Position numbers and translations under genes: made by a program
Shown here: one piece after another, positions 19,925 through 30,608 of the stretch
How positions within the stretch are numbered: the stretch's first letter is position 1
Layout of the letters: each line of letters begins with the position of its first letter
NCBI GenBank assembly: GCA_030247855.1
Contig: JAPDRN010000109.1
Coordinates: 52,141-116,140 of the forward strand
DNA length: 64,000 nt
From: Knufia peltigerae
Taxonomy: Eukaryota > Ascomycota > Eurotiomycetes > Chaetothyriales > Trichomeriaceae
Reading direction: 5' to 3'
Notes under the pieces: model-generated
What the model was told of the DNA's origin: nothing
The model's database searches: none
Seen by the model: only the letters and a program-made list of their open reading frames with translations

Positions 19925-22825
19925 ATGGAGAGTGGCTTGAAACGATTATGGACACGGCGGAAGAGCAAAGGTCGAGACGTCAGACAAGAGACGGGAAGAG
20001 GCAGCCTCAGAAAGAGCCAAAGCACCGACTTGGTTGGCCTATCTACAAACGACAGGCATGGACGAAACACGCCGAATGAGCAAGGGGTTCAGTTTTTGAG
20101 TCCGATAACTACGCATAGCTCTGTCGAACCTGTATCAAGCAGCAAAAAACACCCCATGCTACTTGGTGTGTCAAGACCGACTACTTCGCCATCACGACCC
20201 GGCACGTCTGAGAGTGGGAGTCTTATGAGTGCAGTCAACCGCGCAGCTACAGACGCCGGAGTCAGAGCAGAACAAGAGTACCGCCAATCTACAGACCATT
20301 CCTTCCGGGCCCACCGTCAACAGAAGGGGCCTCGATACATCGACATCTTTTCGCTTTCCAAGGCCAATGGTACAAATCCAATGCCTGGATACAACGAAGA
20401 TGTTGCTGAGAGAAACTTGGATGTGACCCGCGTGGCACTGGAGGGCACCCACGATCAAACATCTCCGTCATCGAAATATGCCGAAGAAGTTGCAGCGCGG
20501 AATGCTTACCCACCGCTGCAGGATAATAGGAGCAGGAATACCTCCCTCTCAAGTCCTCGCCGGCCCTTTGATGAGAATGCTCGGTCGGAATTATCTAGAG
20601 ATCTTTCCAGCAGAGTGAGTGATTACCTTTCAGGATCAGCAGTGTCAGGACACCCAGAATGGTCAAGATTTCAGCCCTTGCCGAGGTCGCAAGATATGCA
20701 TTCGCGTCAATCGAGCCAGCCCTCCTGGCAACAACGCTCTCCGATGCGTGAATTGCCTACCCTGGCGCAGGGGTCTCCTGGTCCTCTGCTTGCACATCAT
20801 GTTCATCATGTCAAACCCTCGACCGAGAACCTACACGACAGGATGGTCGCAGCCAGATCCGCTGGCATCTCCGGGCGACTAGATCAAAGCGAGGTTTTCC
20901 GCAATTATCAACTTTCAGCAGCAGAAGTGATACAAGCGAGTCGGCCACCGTCTTCGCGACCGGGTACCGCGATATCTATGGCCAGTGGCACACGCCGCAA
21001 TGAACATCCTCTCCGCTCGCACTCGAGCATGAGCAACACATCGGTAAAGCGAGCCATCAACCTACCCCACCGTACCATCATGGACCTGACAGGCACTGAT
21101 TCTGATGTCTTTTCCGAGCGAGAGAGTGATCCAACCTATGGCTCAGCTCCCGTCACGGGACAGGCAAAGATCGACCAAATGCGGCCAATGTATGAAAGCA
21201 CAATCGAAGATCGGCCTTCCCGATCAGATCCAGTCGACTTGAGGACAAGTCCTAGCGTGCCTGCAGACTTGCGAATGGATGTGCCTGGGGAGTTTTCGCA
21301 AAATCAATCACCTGTACCATCGGTTTCAGAATTCACTGTACGGTCTACACCGACGAAAGTTCCTACAAGCAGCGAACTTTCTTCCATCAGTACTTTGGCA
21401 TCCTCGGCACCCCACACCAGTGTCTTAATTCAGCCAAAGGAAACAATTGGTGCTTCTGGTTTCAACAAGGCTCACACTCTCGCCCAAGAGTTTCCCATCC
21501 GGAATGAGCCCGTGGAACAATCAACCAGTGGTTCGCAGGACCATCCAACAAGCAATAGTTACCTTGCGGATACAGAAGTCGATACTCATCACAGCAAGCA
21601 AACACATGAGGAGCCTCGGGATGAAGCTGCAGAAATTGGTGTCTTGAGGACTATTGAGGAGGCAAGGCTGCAAGATGGCATCGATTCCAAGTCGAATCGT
21701 CCACGAGCAGACCATGCAAAACAATCTTACAGAGAGGAGGTTCCACCTTCGCAAACATATGCTCAAACCACTCCGGAAATAGTCGCACCTGTTGACTACG
21801 TTGACCCTGGCGCTGGCGAAAGCTTCGGAGTACAATCTCGAGATTTTGCAAGTACTCTGCCTAAACCTGGCCTCACGAGTGTACCTGAAGACACTGAGTC
21901 AAGCGGTGACAGTAGAGCTCACCATGCCAAGAATGCTCGATATAGGTCAGCAAGCCACGATCCAAATGCCGGAAGGACGCCATTGAACGAAACTGATCAA
22001 CTCAAATTCTCTTTGTATGAATCGACGTTCAACGAGGACGACTTTGCCCAGAAACAAGCCGATGCACGTGCAGCGCTGATTAGACTGCAAGAAAGTCTTA
22101 ACGAAAATTTCCTCACGCAACCTACTGTGGCTGCACGATCGTCGAGGCCAACGGTGCCAAAACATGCGTTCTCCTATAGCGACGGAAAGCCTGTCGCCCC
22201 GTCTACAATTTTCGCTCAGGTCAGAAACTCTCCACCCGCCCTGGCGAAAACAAAGTTCTCGGCTGACATATCGACTGGGGGGGATAGATATGAAAGGCCA
22301 AAACCGAGATCTTATCATAGCATGACCACTGTACCGGATGCTCACGAAAGACGTCGGAATTACCACGTAGATAATGTTGACGGACGAAAGAGGAACAGAC
22401 AAGGCAATCATCCGGATCTCGATGGTCCTGGCCCATCCATAGTCGCTCTGGAACAAGAGGAGACAAACCCCCTTCCACTACCCCCACCACTGCATATCAA
22501 TGGTCGCCGGTTCCAGCAACTGGACAGACAACCTGTCCCACCGAGTCCTGGAGAAGTGTCCCTTTCGAGTTTCCCGCTTCCAGTATCCTCGCCGAGACCC
22601 ACTATTTCCTCGGACACGACAAGAGCTGATTCAACGGACCCCATCAAAAGCATCGGCAGCCAGTATAGGTCTCATTCACAACAAAGCAGTGATGGGAGCC
22701 GTGTACTGCGACGCAAAACAAGTCAACGGAGTCAGACGAGCAGTGCCTCGGCATTTATTCCTTACCACATGGTTCCAGATCGATCGAGTAGTATTCGCGA
22801 TCGATCTGTCACGGAGGAATATTGA
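19925..22825 (+). CDS. Large disordered protein, function unknown
   Basis: It is a single exon of 966 codons from ATG 19925. The sequence is mostly Ser, Pro, Arg, Glu and Thr-rich without membrane spans or an enzyme fold. The N-terminus is basic (LKRLWTRRKSKGRDV). The best-ordered part is around residues 125-165, where RYIDIFSLSKAN precedes MPGYNEDVAERN; that stretch looks like a short conserved motif. A second possibly ordered stretch, LYESTFNEDDFAQKQADARAA followed by LIRLQESLNEN, is predicted helical at about 695-725. Length, codon use and lack of stops argue for a real gene. I do not recognise the family; a cytoskeletal or signalling scaffold is possible but unsupported. Confidence 0.8.
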   Translation: MESGLKRLWTRRKSKGRDVRQETGRGSLRKSQSTDLVGLSTNDRHGRNTPNEQGVQFLSPITTHSSVEPVSSSKKHPMLLGVSRPTTSPSRPGTSESGSLMSAVNRAATDAGVRAEQEYRQSTDHSFRAHRQQKGPRYIDIFSLSKANGTNPMPGYNEDVAERNLDVTRVALEGTHDQTSPSSKYAEEVAARNAYPPLQDNRSRNTSLSSPRRPFDENARSELSRDLSSRVSDYLSGSAVSGHPEWSRFQPLPRSQDMHSRQSSQPSWQQRSPMRELPTLAQGSPGPLLAHHVHHVKPSTENLHDRMVAARSAGISGRLDQSEVFRNYQLSAAEVIQASRPPSSRPGTAISMASGTRRNEHPLRSHSSMSNTSVKRAINLPHRTIMDLTGTDSDVFSERESDPTYGSAPVTGQAKIDQMRPMYESTIEDRPSRSDPVDLRTSPSVPADLRMDVPGEFSQNQSPVPSVSEFTVRSTPTKVPTSSELSSISTLASSAPHTSVLIQPKETIGASGFNKAHTLAQEFPIRNEPVEQSTSGSQDHPTSNSYLADTEVDTHHSKQTHEEPRDEAAEIGVLRTIEEARLQDGIDSKSNRPRADHAKQSYREEVPPSQTYAQTTPEIVAPVDYVDPGAGESFGVQSRDFASTLPKPGLTSVPEDTESSGDSRAHHAKNARYRSASHDPNAGRTPLNETDQLKFSLYESTFNEDDFAQKQADARAALIRLQESLNENFLTQPTVAARSSRPTVPKHAFSYSDGKPVAPSTIFAQVRNSPPALAKTKFSADISTGGDRYERPKPRSYHSMTTVPDAHERRRNYHVDNVDGRKRNRQGNHPDLDGPGPSIVALEQEETNPLPLPPPLHINGRRFQQLDRQPVPPSPGEVSLSSFPLPVSSPRPTISSDTTRADSTDPIKSIGSQYRSHSQQSSDGSRVLRRKTSQRSQTSSASAFIPYHMVPDRSSSIRDRSVTEEY

Positions 22826-23592
22826 GTGATCAAGGAGCAAGTCATATACAATCTCTTTTGTCGGTAGGTATGCTTTTTCTGATTGGGTGTCGGTCTGGGT
22901 TGGTTTTTTGCCTATTTGCCATCTTTGCAAGCGTCAGCGAGAAGACGAAAAAAGGGAGATAATGTGTGCGCGTGTGAGCGAAGTACAATTATTGTTTGGT
23001 TTTGACCAGAGCAGAAAAGCTTTTTGCCGTCTTAGGATATATGTGACGATGTGACGAAGATTGTTTACTTTTTCATTTCTTGTTGAACCATTTCTTTTTC
23101 TCTTTTTGGATGGTGCTGAGTCCAATGCAATGCCTCGGTGCAACATTAATTCATCTATGCAACCAGGTATGGTTTTGTAGTCCATATTGTCGGGTGACAG
23201 AGAGATGGGGATTGATGGGAGTGGGACAGGAAGCTGAAGATGTATAGAAGTAGTAGGAGGACTTTTTGCTCTTTTCGATGGTGGAAGGGTTTTACATATA
23301 CCTATTTATGTCTGGAGTATTGACCTCTTGCTCCGTATTTACCACGGTACTTGTGGACATGATGATCTCCGACTTTTTGTTCCTTCTTTTGTCGACCTGT
23401 GAACCTGGTAGATACCCACGGACAGGTCGTAACAATCGACCAGTTTCAACCGGTCGTATGGATACATTTCGCGTCATTTCACCACAATTTTTTCTGGGTT
23501 TGTCTTCATTTTCATGTCGGTAACGGAGTACACCCAAACCCGTCGACATCTCCGGTGATATCACACTCCGTCACGACTCGTTGCGCCCGTGG
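22826..23592. other. Convergent 3' flank between the disordered protein and the F-box gene
   Basis: This stretch is T-rich on the plus strand, with no gene. It includes ACGGAGTAC at 23523-23531, a near copy of the recurring element. Confidence 0.45.
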
Positions 23593-25203
23593 TCATCTCA
23601 GATTCGAATCCTCCGGGTGCAGCAGACAGATACTCCAGTTGGGCATGCACTGCTGCCTCCCGGTCGGCCCTCGGCTCTGCCTCTCCCACTCGGCCCATCT
23701 CGCCCTCATGTCCCTCCGTTCCCGGTGGTCGACGGCGTGGTCCGTCCAGGTGGGGTCCCTCAGTTCGGTCTGCAGAGGTCCCAACCATCGATAGACCGCG
23801 ATGATGAGCCAGACTTGCCTCCGGCCGGAGGAATCGGGCGACAAGGATTCCCGGGTCTGGAACATGAACTGTGTCTTGCAACCTCGGGTGTAACACGATC
23901 CTTTGCACCTGTTTCCCTCCGTCGTCGTCGTCGTCGTCATCCTCCTCCTTTCTCCTCCTCCTCCTCCTCCTCCTCCTGTGCCTCGTCGAGAAGATCTCTT
24001 CCTGTGGTTGTTTCTGTTGTTGTTATCGTACATGTAATTGTGGATACTGTTGTTGATGCCGCTGACGAGGTCGTCGAGATCGTTGCTCTTCTTTTTCCAA
24101 TCGTTAATACACGGCGGACCCTTGACCCCGACCGGTAGACGTTGCGTGTTGATGCACGCACGGCAAAACTTGCTGAGGATGTAGGGGTCCCCCAGTTTCA
24201 TGTGAGGACAGAGACGAAAGTCCAGGGCCGACAAGGCGTCGGATACGTCCTTGGCCGAAAACAATTCCTTGTAGACGCCGCTGCTGGTGCCACCGGTACT
24301 TCCACCGCCGCCGCCGCCGCCGCCGACGACGCCCGAGGACGATGACCGTTCGCGGCGGGTGCCGTACGGGAGTGGAGAGGGAGCCTGCAGGAGGGCGACC
24401 TTGGTGATCAACAAGGACTGGGTTTTGGGGGATTCGAGGTCGGTCTGGGAGGTCCCCTTTTCCGGACGTTCGGCGACAGACCGGGTGCGGATGAAGTTGC
24501 GGCACCTCGAGCATGGATCCAAGGTTTCGACCCGAAAGGGTGAATCGACACCCGGTTTGACGTTCCGGATCGTCTTCGCGTAACCCAAGGTCCGGTGGGC
24601 GCACAACCAGACGGTCCTACAGTCTCGAGCCGTCGGGGGTCGAGTGACTTCGGACGCGGGAAAGGTAGTCTTGACGTGGAGCTCCTGACACCGGCCGCAG
24701 ACGAGTCTGTCCAGGTCGGCCGGGTCCTGATCTCTCTCGGTCATGCACAAGAAATCAAAAAGGTCCTTGCCCTTGAGGACGAACGAAGGTAGGGTGTAGA
24801 GGTGGAAAAACCGAGAACAGGTGTGTCGGAGTGCCACTTCGCTACTCGGGGTCAGGTAAGGCTGTAAGAACAGCAACAACTCGGTCGGTAAAGACAAGAA
24901 CCCGGACTCGACATTGTTGAAGACGGTCCGTTCGGAAAACTGTGTGGCCGCCACCGACGGGGTACGAAGTCGTGGTGGCCTTTCGATGAATTCAGTGTCT
25001 GGTGAAAAGGCGAGTTTGGACACGAGGTTCTCGTCGGATGGTGTCAATGATAATGCTGTGGTGGGCCACGATGGGTCGATACGAATTTGTCCCTCGGCGT
25101 GGTCGTTATTGTCAGGGATTGGTTTGGTAATAATGCCTGAGGAACCGCCACCGGTAGATTTGGAGCGTGATAACTTTCTTCGGACTCTTTCGAAAATCGG
25201 CAT
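23593..25203 (-). CDS. F-box protein with Cys-rich C-terminal half
   Basis: This is a predicted SCF substrate receptor of a type common in filamentous fungi. It is a single exon of 536 codons starting at ATG 25203. The F-box lies at about residues 102-140 (FLSLPTELLLFLQPYL, then ALRHTCSRFFHLY). After it come paired cysteines and histidines that could bind zinc: LVCGRCQELH, VWLCAHR, DPCSRCRNFIR, LCPHMKL and CRACINTQ. Basic runs begin the protein (RVRRKLSRSKS). Homopolymers coded by triplet repeats interrupt it: Gly9 from a GCC array (24304-24326) and Gly8, Thr6 and Asn-rich runs near 23920-24050. The substrate is unknown. Confidence 0.8.
   Translation of the reverse strand: MPIFERVRRKLSRSKSTGGGSSGIITKPIPDNNDHAEGQIRIDPSWPTTALSLTPSDENLVSKLAFSPDTEFIERPPRLRTPSVAATQFSERTVFNNVESGFLSLPTELLLFLQPYLTPSSEVALRHTCSRFFHLYTLPSFVLKGKDLFDFLCMTERDQDPADLDRLVCGRCQELHVKTTFPASEVTRPPTARDCRTVWLCAHRTLGYAKTIRNVKPGVDSPFRVETLDPCSRCRNFIRTRSVAERPEKGTSQTDLESPKTQSLLITKVALLQAPSPLPYGTRRERSSSSGVVGGGGGGGGSTGGTSSGVYKELFSAKDVSDALSALDFRLCPHMKLGDPYILSKFCRACINTQRLPVGVKGPPCINDWKKKSNDLDDLVSGINNSIHNYMYDNNNRNNHRKRSSRRGTGGGGGGGGERRRMTTTTTTEGNRCKGSCYTRGCKTQFMFQTRESLSPDSSGRRQVWLIIAVYRWLGPLQTELRDPTWTDHAVDHRERRDMRARWAEWERQSRGPTGRQQCMPNWSICLLHPEDSNLR
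23920..23978. repeat. Triplet microsatellites (GTC)n and (CTC)n inside the F-box gene
   Basis: On the plus strand, consecutive GTC units are followed by CTC units. On the coding strand they encode the Gly-rich and Thr-rich runs of the F-box protein and stay in frame. Confidence 0.75.
24304..24326. repeat. (CCG)n microsatellite inside the F-box gene
   Basis: This short in-frame GCC/CCG array encodes the Gly9 run just after the YGTRRERSSSSGVV segment. Confidence 0.75.
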
Positions 25204-26083
25204 GGTTGTTTAGGCGGCGATGATGACACGAATCAAGTTGTTAGGTAGAGCCAAGCTACTTGATTCCCGGTGACAAGACTTCCGATGGTGTAGAGCTTGA
25301 TTTCGTTTAGGTATCCAAGCACCAACACCAAGAGTGCAATGGAACTCGTATGGCGTGGTGGCTTGAGGGGTCGGAGAAGAGGAGGGGGAAAAGGGTGTGT
25401 GTGACAGTAAGGATGGCTTTTGTTCAAATGGTCAATGCTATCATCATCATCATCATCTCATGATACAGAGCGATTTAAATCAACGGCATCTGACAAGACC
25501 CATAAGATGGATAGGGTTTTTAATCTTATCTTTTGTGAACCGCTATGGGGTCATGTAGGTACTACTGTCAGGTAAAACGGAACAACAAAACAAAACGCCC
25601 GAGCACCATGAGATGGATGTGTGTGTGATAAGAAACAAACAAAGGTAAGAATGGTGCAGTGCATGACTTATGGTCTGCAAAACCCCCCCATTTTGCCACA
25701 TCCGGGTAACAAGTCTTCCCGTTCATCTATCACTCAAAAACCTTCCTCTGACTTCTAGAGGGGGGGAGCAAAGAGGAAGAGTACAGTAGGACGAGGTAGA
25801 TGGTGATGGTGGTGTTTCCAGCCGAGAAGAGGGGCACCACCGCTGACCAGTACATCGTAGCTAGCTGATGGCCCGCCGAAGGGAGGGGGGTTTCTGATGG
25901 GTCTAGGCTATTTATTCATTTACAGTACAGTAGATGATCTTTGACATGGGTCTTTGATCGGCCTTGAAATAACCGAGGCTTCGAGGTTCGAGATTTGGCA
26001 TTACCGTACGGAGTACTCCATACATATATACTGTATAATTATATTCGTATCGTCAAGATGGAAATTCTCATACAATCAACTCT
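25204..26083. other. Intergenic: F-box gene promoter and Zn2Cys6 gene 3' flank
   Basis: These 880 bp contain a short (ATC)n run near 25440-25457, purine-rich tracts and a full GTACGGAGTAC element near the regulator's 3' end. No gene is seen. Confidence 0.45.
26007..26015 (+). repeat. TACGGAGTA element, copy 3 (full 11-mer)
   Basis: It lies 70 bp beyond the stop codon of the Zn2Cys6 gene. The sequence continues into TACTCCATAC, giving an imperfect inverted partner immediately downstream. Confidence 0.6.
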
Positions 26084-28472
26084 CTAATTTCGGAATTGTG
26101 TAGAGTCATCAGGGAAATTATCCAAGAAAGATGGGTTTGTGTCGTAGACATCATCGTTCAGACAGCCATTGATGACAGCATTCCAGTCCGGCAAGAACGG
26201 TATTTCCGGCATCGACAGGTCCAGAGGTGAAAAGATAATTTGACTGGAATCAGGGATATATTCTTGGCCCGTGTTGGGGAACGGGGTTTCTCCATCCGTC
26301 GTCGCTGTCGTGTCCGGCATATCGATATCTGAGAGAAGCTGGCTCGTCTTTGTGCGATCTCGACCAGTGATGGACGATGGAACTCTACCGTCATCGGTAG
26401 GTTCCACAGGCGGTGGAAGACGCCGGTGCCTCGACGATAAAGCTCGATGTCGGAGCAAGTTGATATATCTCCAGAGGCTGTCGTGCCCGTAGTCACCAAC
26501 GACCCCGGCCGCGTGACCAACGTGGAGACTCATTGCGCGAGAGAAGACCTCTTCGACCAACGCCAAGGCGCGTTCAGTCTCGAATCCATAGGGACTATGA
26601 CAGAGACAGCGCAGGACGTAAGCAATGGCGTACCAGGGGGTGTAGATGTTGAAGAACCACTTGAATCTGCTCCCAAACGCCCCGTTCGACAAGACCTGAT
26701 TGCTCTCCAGTCCCTCACAGGCCAATTTGAACGACGGCTTGAGCACGTCAGGAGTCGGATCCTCTTGTGGCCGGTTTTGCTTTCGCAGGCTGATCTCCTC
26801 CCGTAGTTGCAGCACAAACTCCATCTTCCTATACGCGGTCGTCCCGTGCTGGACTGCGAGGCGTGACAGATGAGTGCGTGTTCCTGAACATTTGGCCGCC
26901 AGGTATTGACGTCGCTGCTGGATGATCTTCCGCTTTTCCGTGATGTCAAGAAAGGCGTCTGGAGAATGTTGCCCTTGGGTATCGAGAACCGGATGTAGGA
27001 GCCGGCACGACTCGGTCTGAATCAGGAAGAAAGACATTTCCGTCCAACCGTCCGACTCTGTGGGAAATTGTGTCATGTCGGGATAGATTTGGTTGTCATT
27101 CACATTCAAAGGTAACCGCAGCTCCCGGTTCGTGACATCGACGGTAGGCTGAAATCCTTGATCTTCCGGGGCACGGGATTCAAGGATACACAGATGCCAC
27201 CAGAGACGAAGGCGCATTTCCGTCTCAAAAGGGCTCAGTCGGAGGGAGGCACCGTCTCGGTGCATGCCAACGGATTGGGCGAGCCGGATGGCAAGCCCAT
27301 TGAGGACCCATACATTTCGGCTAACTTCGTTGGCTCGTAAACACGTCTATGGTCAAATCAGGTCAATTAGAAAGTGAACAAAGCAAGGTCGCATCGACGA
27401 ATAGGGACCACCCTCAGTACTCACTGCGTAGATTGCCAGAGCCTGCAATGAAGCTAATTCTGGGTGAGCCATCAGATCTGGTACTACGAGAAGTCGGTCC
27501 AGGCAGAGCTTGTAGCGGCTCAAAAGCGCCAACTTCTCGCAGGGTAGATTAATGGGTTCGTGATCATCATCATGACAAAGTGCCGTGATGGCGGCATAGT
27601 AGATGGCGAATGTCAACGCCACTGTTGAAGACTGCGCAGATCTTGGGTTCAAAATGGTTGCAACAACAGTCGACTGGACAGTTGGTACGTGCAATAATTT
27701 GAGGACCGGATCGACCGACTTGATGTATACATTCCATAAGTGAAGGGCTAGCTGGGCATCAGGATAGAAGTCCAGCACATCTGAGCCCAGGTCTGAAGGT
27801 AGGCAAGCACCTAGTTGCGACCGAGGTGCGTCGTGAACTTTTGTGCTCTTTTGAAGATGCGAATCTGCTGGCTCGGAGCCTGTCGATTGGGTAGGTATGA
27901 TATTCCCTCCCTGTCACATGCTGAATGTTAGCTTGGGTGTTGCGAATATGATGAGTCTGTAGTGCGAATGTGAAATTCAGAGATGACGAGAAACCGAGAC
28001 TGACATTTTGTGGTAGACTTTCGATGTTCGAAGTATCTTCAGCCTGGACAGCCGGTTCATCATTCAATAATAGCTCCCAGGTTAGTTTGCTAGGGCGCTT
28101 CTCAGATGGTTGTTGATTTGTGATTCCAATGGTATTGACATTTGCACTAGGACGAGCCTGGATTTGAATCTGGGGCTGGCTACCACTGCCGCTATAAACT
28201 GGCGTAGTTCCTGCGCTGGACTGAGGACTGTCAGTCAACCGTGATAGTAAAACTTCCAGTCGTTCTAGGCGGCTGGAGATTGTCTGTAGAGAGGGACTTT
28301 TCCGTGCAACGTCCGATGATTTTGTGGGATAGACACAGGCTATTCTATATCTCGAACAATTGTTGCAAGGCATCCCACGGTCACAGCGGATCTTGCGCTG
28401 GTGACAGGCTCGACAGGATCGGACGCTTTGTTTGTATACCTGAGGAGATACATCTCGGGATGGGGATGACAT
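26084..28472 (-). CDS. Zn2Cys6 transcription factor with fungal_trans domain
   Basis: This is a predicted nuclear DNA-binding regulator of 738 residues. Exons are 28005-28472, 27425-27910 and 26084-27346; introns are 27911-28004 (94 bp, donor GTCAGT) and 27347-27424 (78 bp). The zinc cluster is C20-x2-C23-x6-C30-x5-C36-x2-C39-x6-C46, within CRACHQRKIRCDRGMPCNNC. The following LQTISSRLERLEVLLSRL is a likely coiled-coil dimer helix, which would suit a symmetrical CGG site. The middle homology region spans about 200-450: VLDFYPDAQLALHLW, then LAIYATCLRANEVSRNVW (rebuilt over intron 2), then GLAIRLAQSVGMHRDGA. It is divergent from an MFS antiporter across 431 bp, so it may control that gene; this is inference from position. 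Confidence 0.93.
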
Positions 28473-28657
28473 GCCAGATATCCAGCAACTCAAGGTTGGA
28501 CATTGATCCGGAAGATCCTTTACAAGAGCGTTTACCAATTCGTGGCGATGGTGAAGGTGATGTTGGTGAAGAGTCTCTTCGGTTTCTCGGAGCCTCTTAG
28601 TCCGCAATCGCACTAACCCTAGAGGGGAATGACGCCAAGCCCAAATCCCGGTGTTTT

Positions 28658-28674
28658 CGGCGCCGCAGCCTCCG
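28658..28674. promoter_or_regulatory. CGG-N11-CCG, Gal4-spaced Zn2Cys6 site
   Basis: CGG at 28658-28660 and CCG at 28672-28674 are separated by exactly 11 bp. That is the spacing bound by Gal4-type dimers. Binding by the neighbouring regulator is a hypothesis. Confidence 0.5.
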
Positions 28675-28675
28675 A

Positions 28676-28685
28676 ATTGGCCAAT
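28676..28685. promoter_or_regulatory. Back-to-back CCAAT boxes (ATTGGCCAAT)
   Basis: This perfect 10-bp palindrome gives one CCAAT box facing each gene. It starts two bases after the CGG-N11-CCG site. CCAAT is the target of the HAP/CBC complex. Confidence 0.55.
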
Positions 28686-28751
28686 CACAGGTCAGCACTC
28701 CTCTTCATAGTGGTCCACACGATACTCCTAGGAGCCATATGCCAGGTAGCG

Positions 28752-28760
28752 TACGGAGTA
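28752..28760 (+). repeat. TACGGAGTA element, copy 4 (full 11-mer)
   Basis: It sits at 28751-28761 in the shared promoter, 143 bp before the antiporter ATG. Confidence 0.6.
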
Positions 28761-28903
28761 CGCACAGCACAAATGACTCTAGCTATAGGTATATATCTCT
28801 CTCAAACACTGTTCGTGTCAGGCATTGAGTTGCGTTTTCATACCTTAACATTTCTTCGAGTTGAGCACTCATCAATAGAACTCAAATCCTAGAGCCTTGC
28901 ACC

Positions 28904-30608
28904 ATGTCGACCGTTGAAACCACAGACGAGGTCGACGAAAATAAGAGCAAACCGGAATCTCTGGGGAGCTCAGGGAGTGGGCACGACCATCCTCACAAGT
29001 CCATAAATGCGAACAACTGGAGTACGGGACTGAAGCTCTATCATACTACTATTCCATGCTTCCTGGCGTTCTTGATGTAGGTCTTGAAACACCCAGAACA
29101 TCTGAACCATATCATATACTCCTGCTGACCAAGTTCCAACTAACCAAAGCACATTCTCCTCCTCTGTCACATCTCCGGCCACCTCCGCGCTCATGGCCGA
29201 GTTCGACATCAATCGTACCCAAGCCCTCCTCCCAGGAACCGTGTACATGGTGGGCTTATCATTCGGCCCACTGATTATGGCGCCCCTGTCAGAGTTCGTC
29301 GGTCGCCGTTGGTTATACCTCGTCACCTCATCAAGCATAGTTGCTTTCGCATCAGGTTCTGGAGCTGCACAAAATTTTGCCACACTTTTGAGCTGCCGCT
29401 TCCTCTGTGGATTTTTGGGATCGGCTGGAATTGCTATCGGTGCAGGAACAATACTTGATATCTGGGGAATGGGAGAAGCTGGAGGGCTAGCAAGGCTTCT
29501 TTTCATCATGGGTCCTTTCTTGGGACCTACCTTGGGCCCGTTGGTAGGGGCATATGTCATGCACGACCACCATGGCGATTGGAGATGGACGCAGTGGGTA
29601 GTGGCCTTGATTGGAGCGCCCATATGGATTTTGATCCTTTTCATGAAGGAAACTTCTGATGTCCGGATCCAGCATACGACTAAACACTCTGGTCGCTTTC
29701 GCTTTGTGGCGTTGGCCTTGTCAATACTCAAAGTCTCGGTGCTCCGAGCAATGAGCATACTTTTCACTGAGGCTATTGCATTCTCGCTGACTCTGTACAC
29801 AGGATATGGATATGCAGTGGTCTTCAGCTTCTTTTCAAGCGCCGTTTATGTCTACACCCTAGACTATGATTTCAACAGTCGACAGATTGGACTCTCTTTC
29901 ATCAGTGTGGTCATTGGATATTTTGTGGCCGCTGTCACGTATGTCATAGTTCAGAAGACACTTTATGCTCGAGCGGTGCGGGAAGCACCCGATGGCCATC
30001 CAGCCCCAGAACACCGACTGTATACCGCGATGGCTGGGAGCGTTTTCTTGCCCATCGGGCTATTCTGGTGCGTTCGGTATTTCCCTGCAGAGGGCTGGAT
30101 TCGATGGTCAGCACGAGGCTAATGTTCTTACCTGGCAACTCTAGGTACGCATGGGAAGCTCATCGAGGTGGCCACTGGGCAGCACTTGTGGCGAGCGGCA
30201 TCCCATTTGGTTTTGGCTCCTTTGTTCTATTCGTGAGTGTTCTTTCTCCATTGTGAAAGACAAAATTTCCTAATGGGGCTCATTTTCTCCAAAGCTGTCC
30301 TCAATCAGCTACCTCATCGAGGCTTACGGGGCGGGTGCTGCCGCGTCAGGTAAGCATCCCCAGCTTCTACAAACATACCCTTTGAGACTTATTCCACAAC
30401 AGCTGTCGCAGCAAACGGCGCCTTTCGATACCTTCTCGGTGCTGTATTCCCTCTGTTCACCATTCAGATGTACGAGGAACTGGGTGTTCACTGGTCGGGA
30501 AGTGTGTTTGGCTTTTTGTCTCTGGCCCTGCTTCCTATTCCTTGGATACTCTTCAGATATGGCCATTTACTTCGGAGGAAAAGTCGGTTCATAACATCAG
30601 CGTCATAA
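28904..30608 (+). CDS. MFS multidrug/polyamine-type H+ antiporter (DHA1)
   Basis: This is a predicted plasma-membrane drug:H+ antiporter of 479 residues with about 12 membrane spans. Exons are 28904-29076, 29150-30067, 30145-30232, 30295-30349 and 30403-30608. Introns are 73, 77, 62 and 53 bp, all with GT-AG ends. Splicing restores the family order: NWSTGLKLYHTTIPCFLAFL, then VTSPATSALMAEFDINRTQ, the motif-A loop PLSEFVGRRWLY, GPFLGPTLGPLVGAYV, the cytosolic loop near KETSDVRI, GGHWAALVASGIPFGFGSF, ISYLIEAYGAGAAASAVAA and FLSLALLPIPWILFRYG. This resembles fungal fluconazole-resistance and polyamine exporters. It is divergent from a Zn2Cys6 regulator, an arrangement common for inducible efflux pumps. 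The substrate is unknown. Confidence 0.92.

Larger units (their letters stand above)
28473..28903. promoter_or_regulatory. Shared promoter of the Zn2Cys6 regulator and MFS antiporter
   Basis: This 431-bp bidirectional promoter contains CGG-N11-CCG, an ATTGGCCAAT palindrome and a GTACGGAGTAC element, listed separately. There is also a direct CGG-N5-CGG near 28579-28589. Confidence 0.65.

Noticed and set aside
23600..23640. tRNA-like B-box (GATTCGAATCC) on the plus strand
   Set aside because: No A-box or cloverleaf can be made at the right distance, and the bases encode the end of the F-box protein.
26084..30608. Secondary-metabolite cluster suggested by a regulator plus transporter
   Set aside because: No polyketide synthase, peptide synthetase, terpene cyclase, prenyltransferase or P450 lies nearby; flanking genes are housekeeping.
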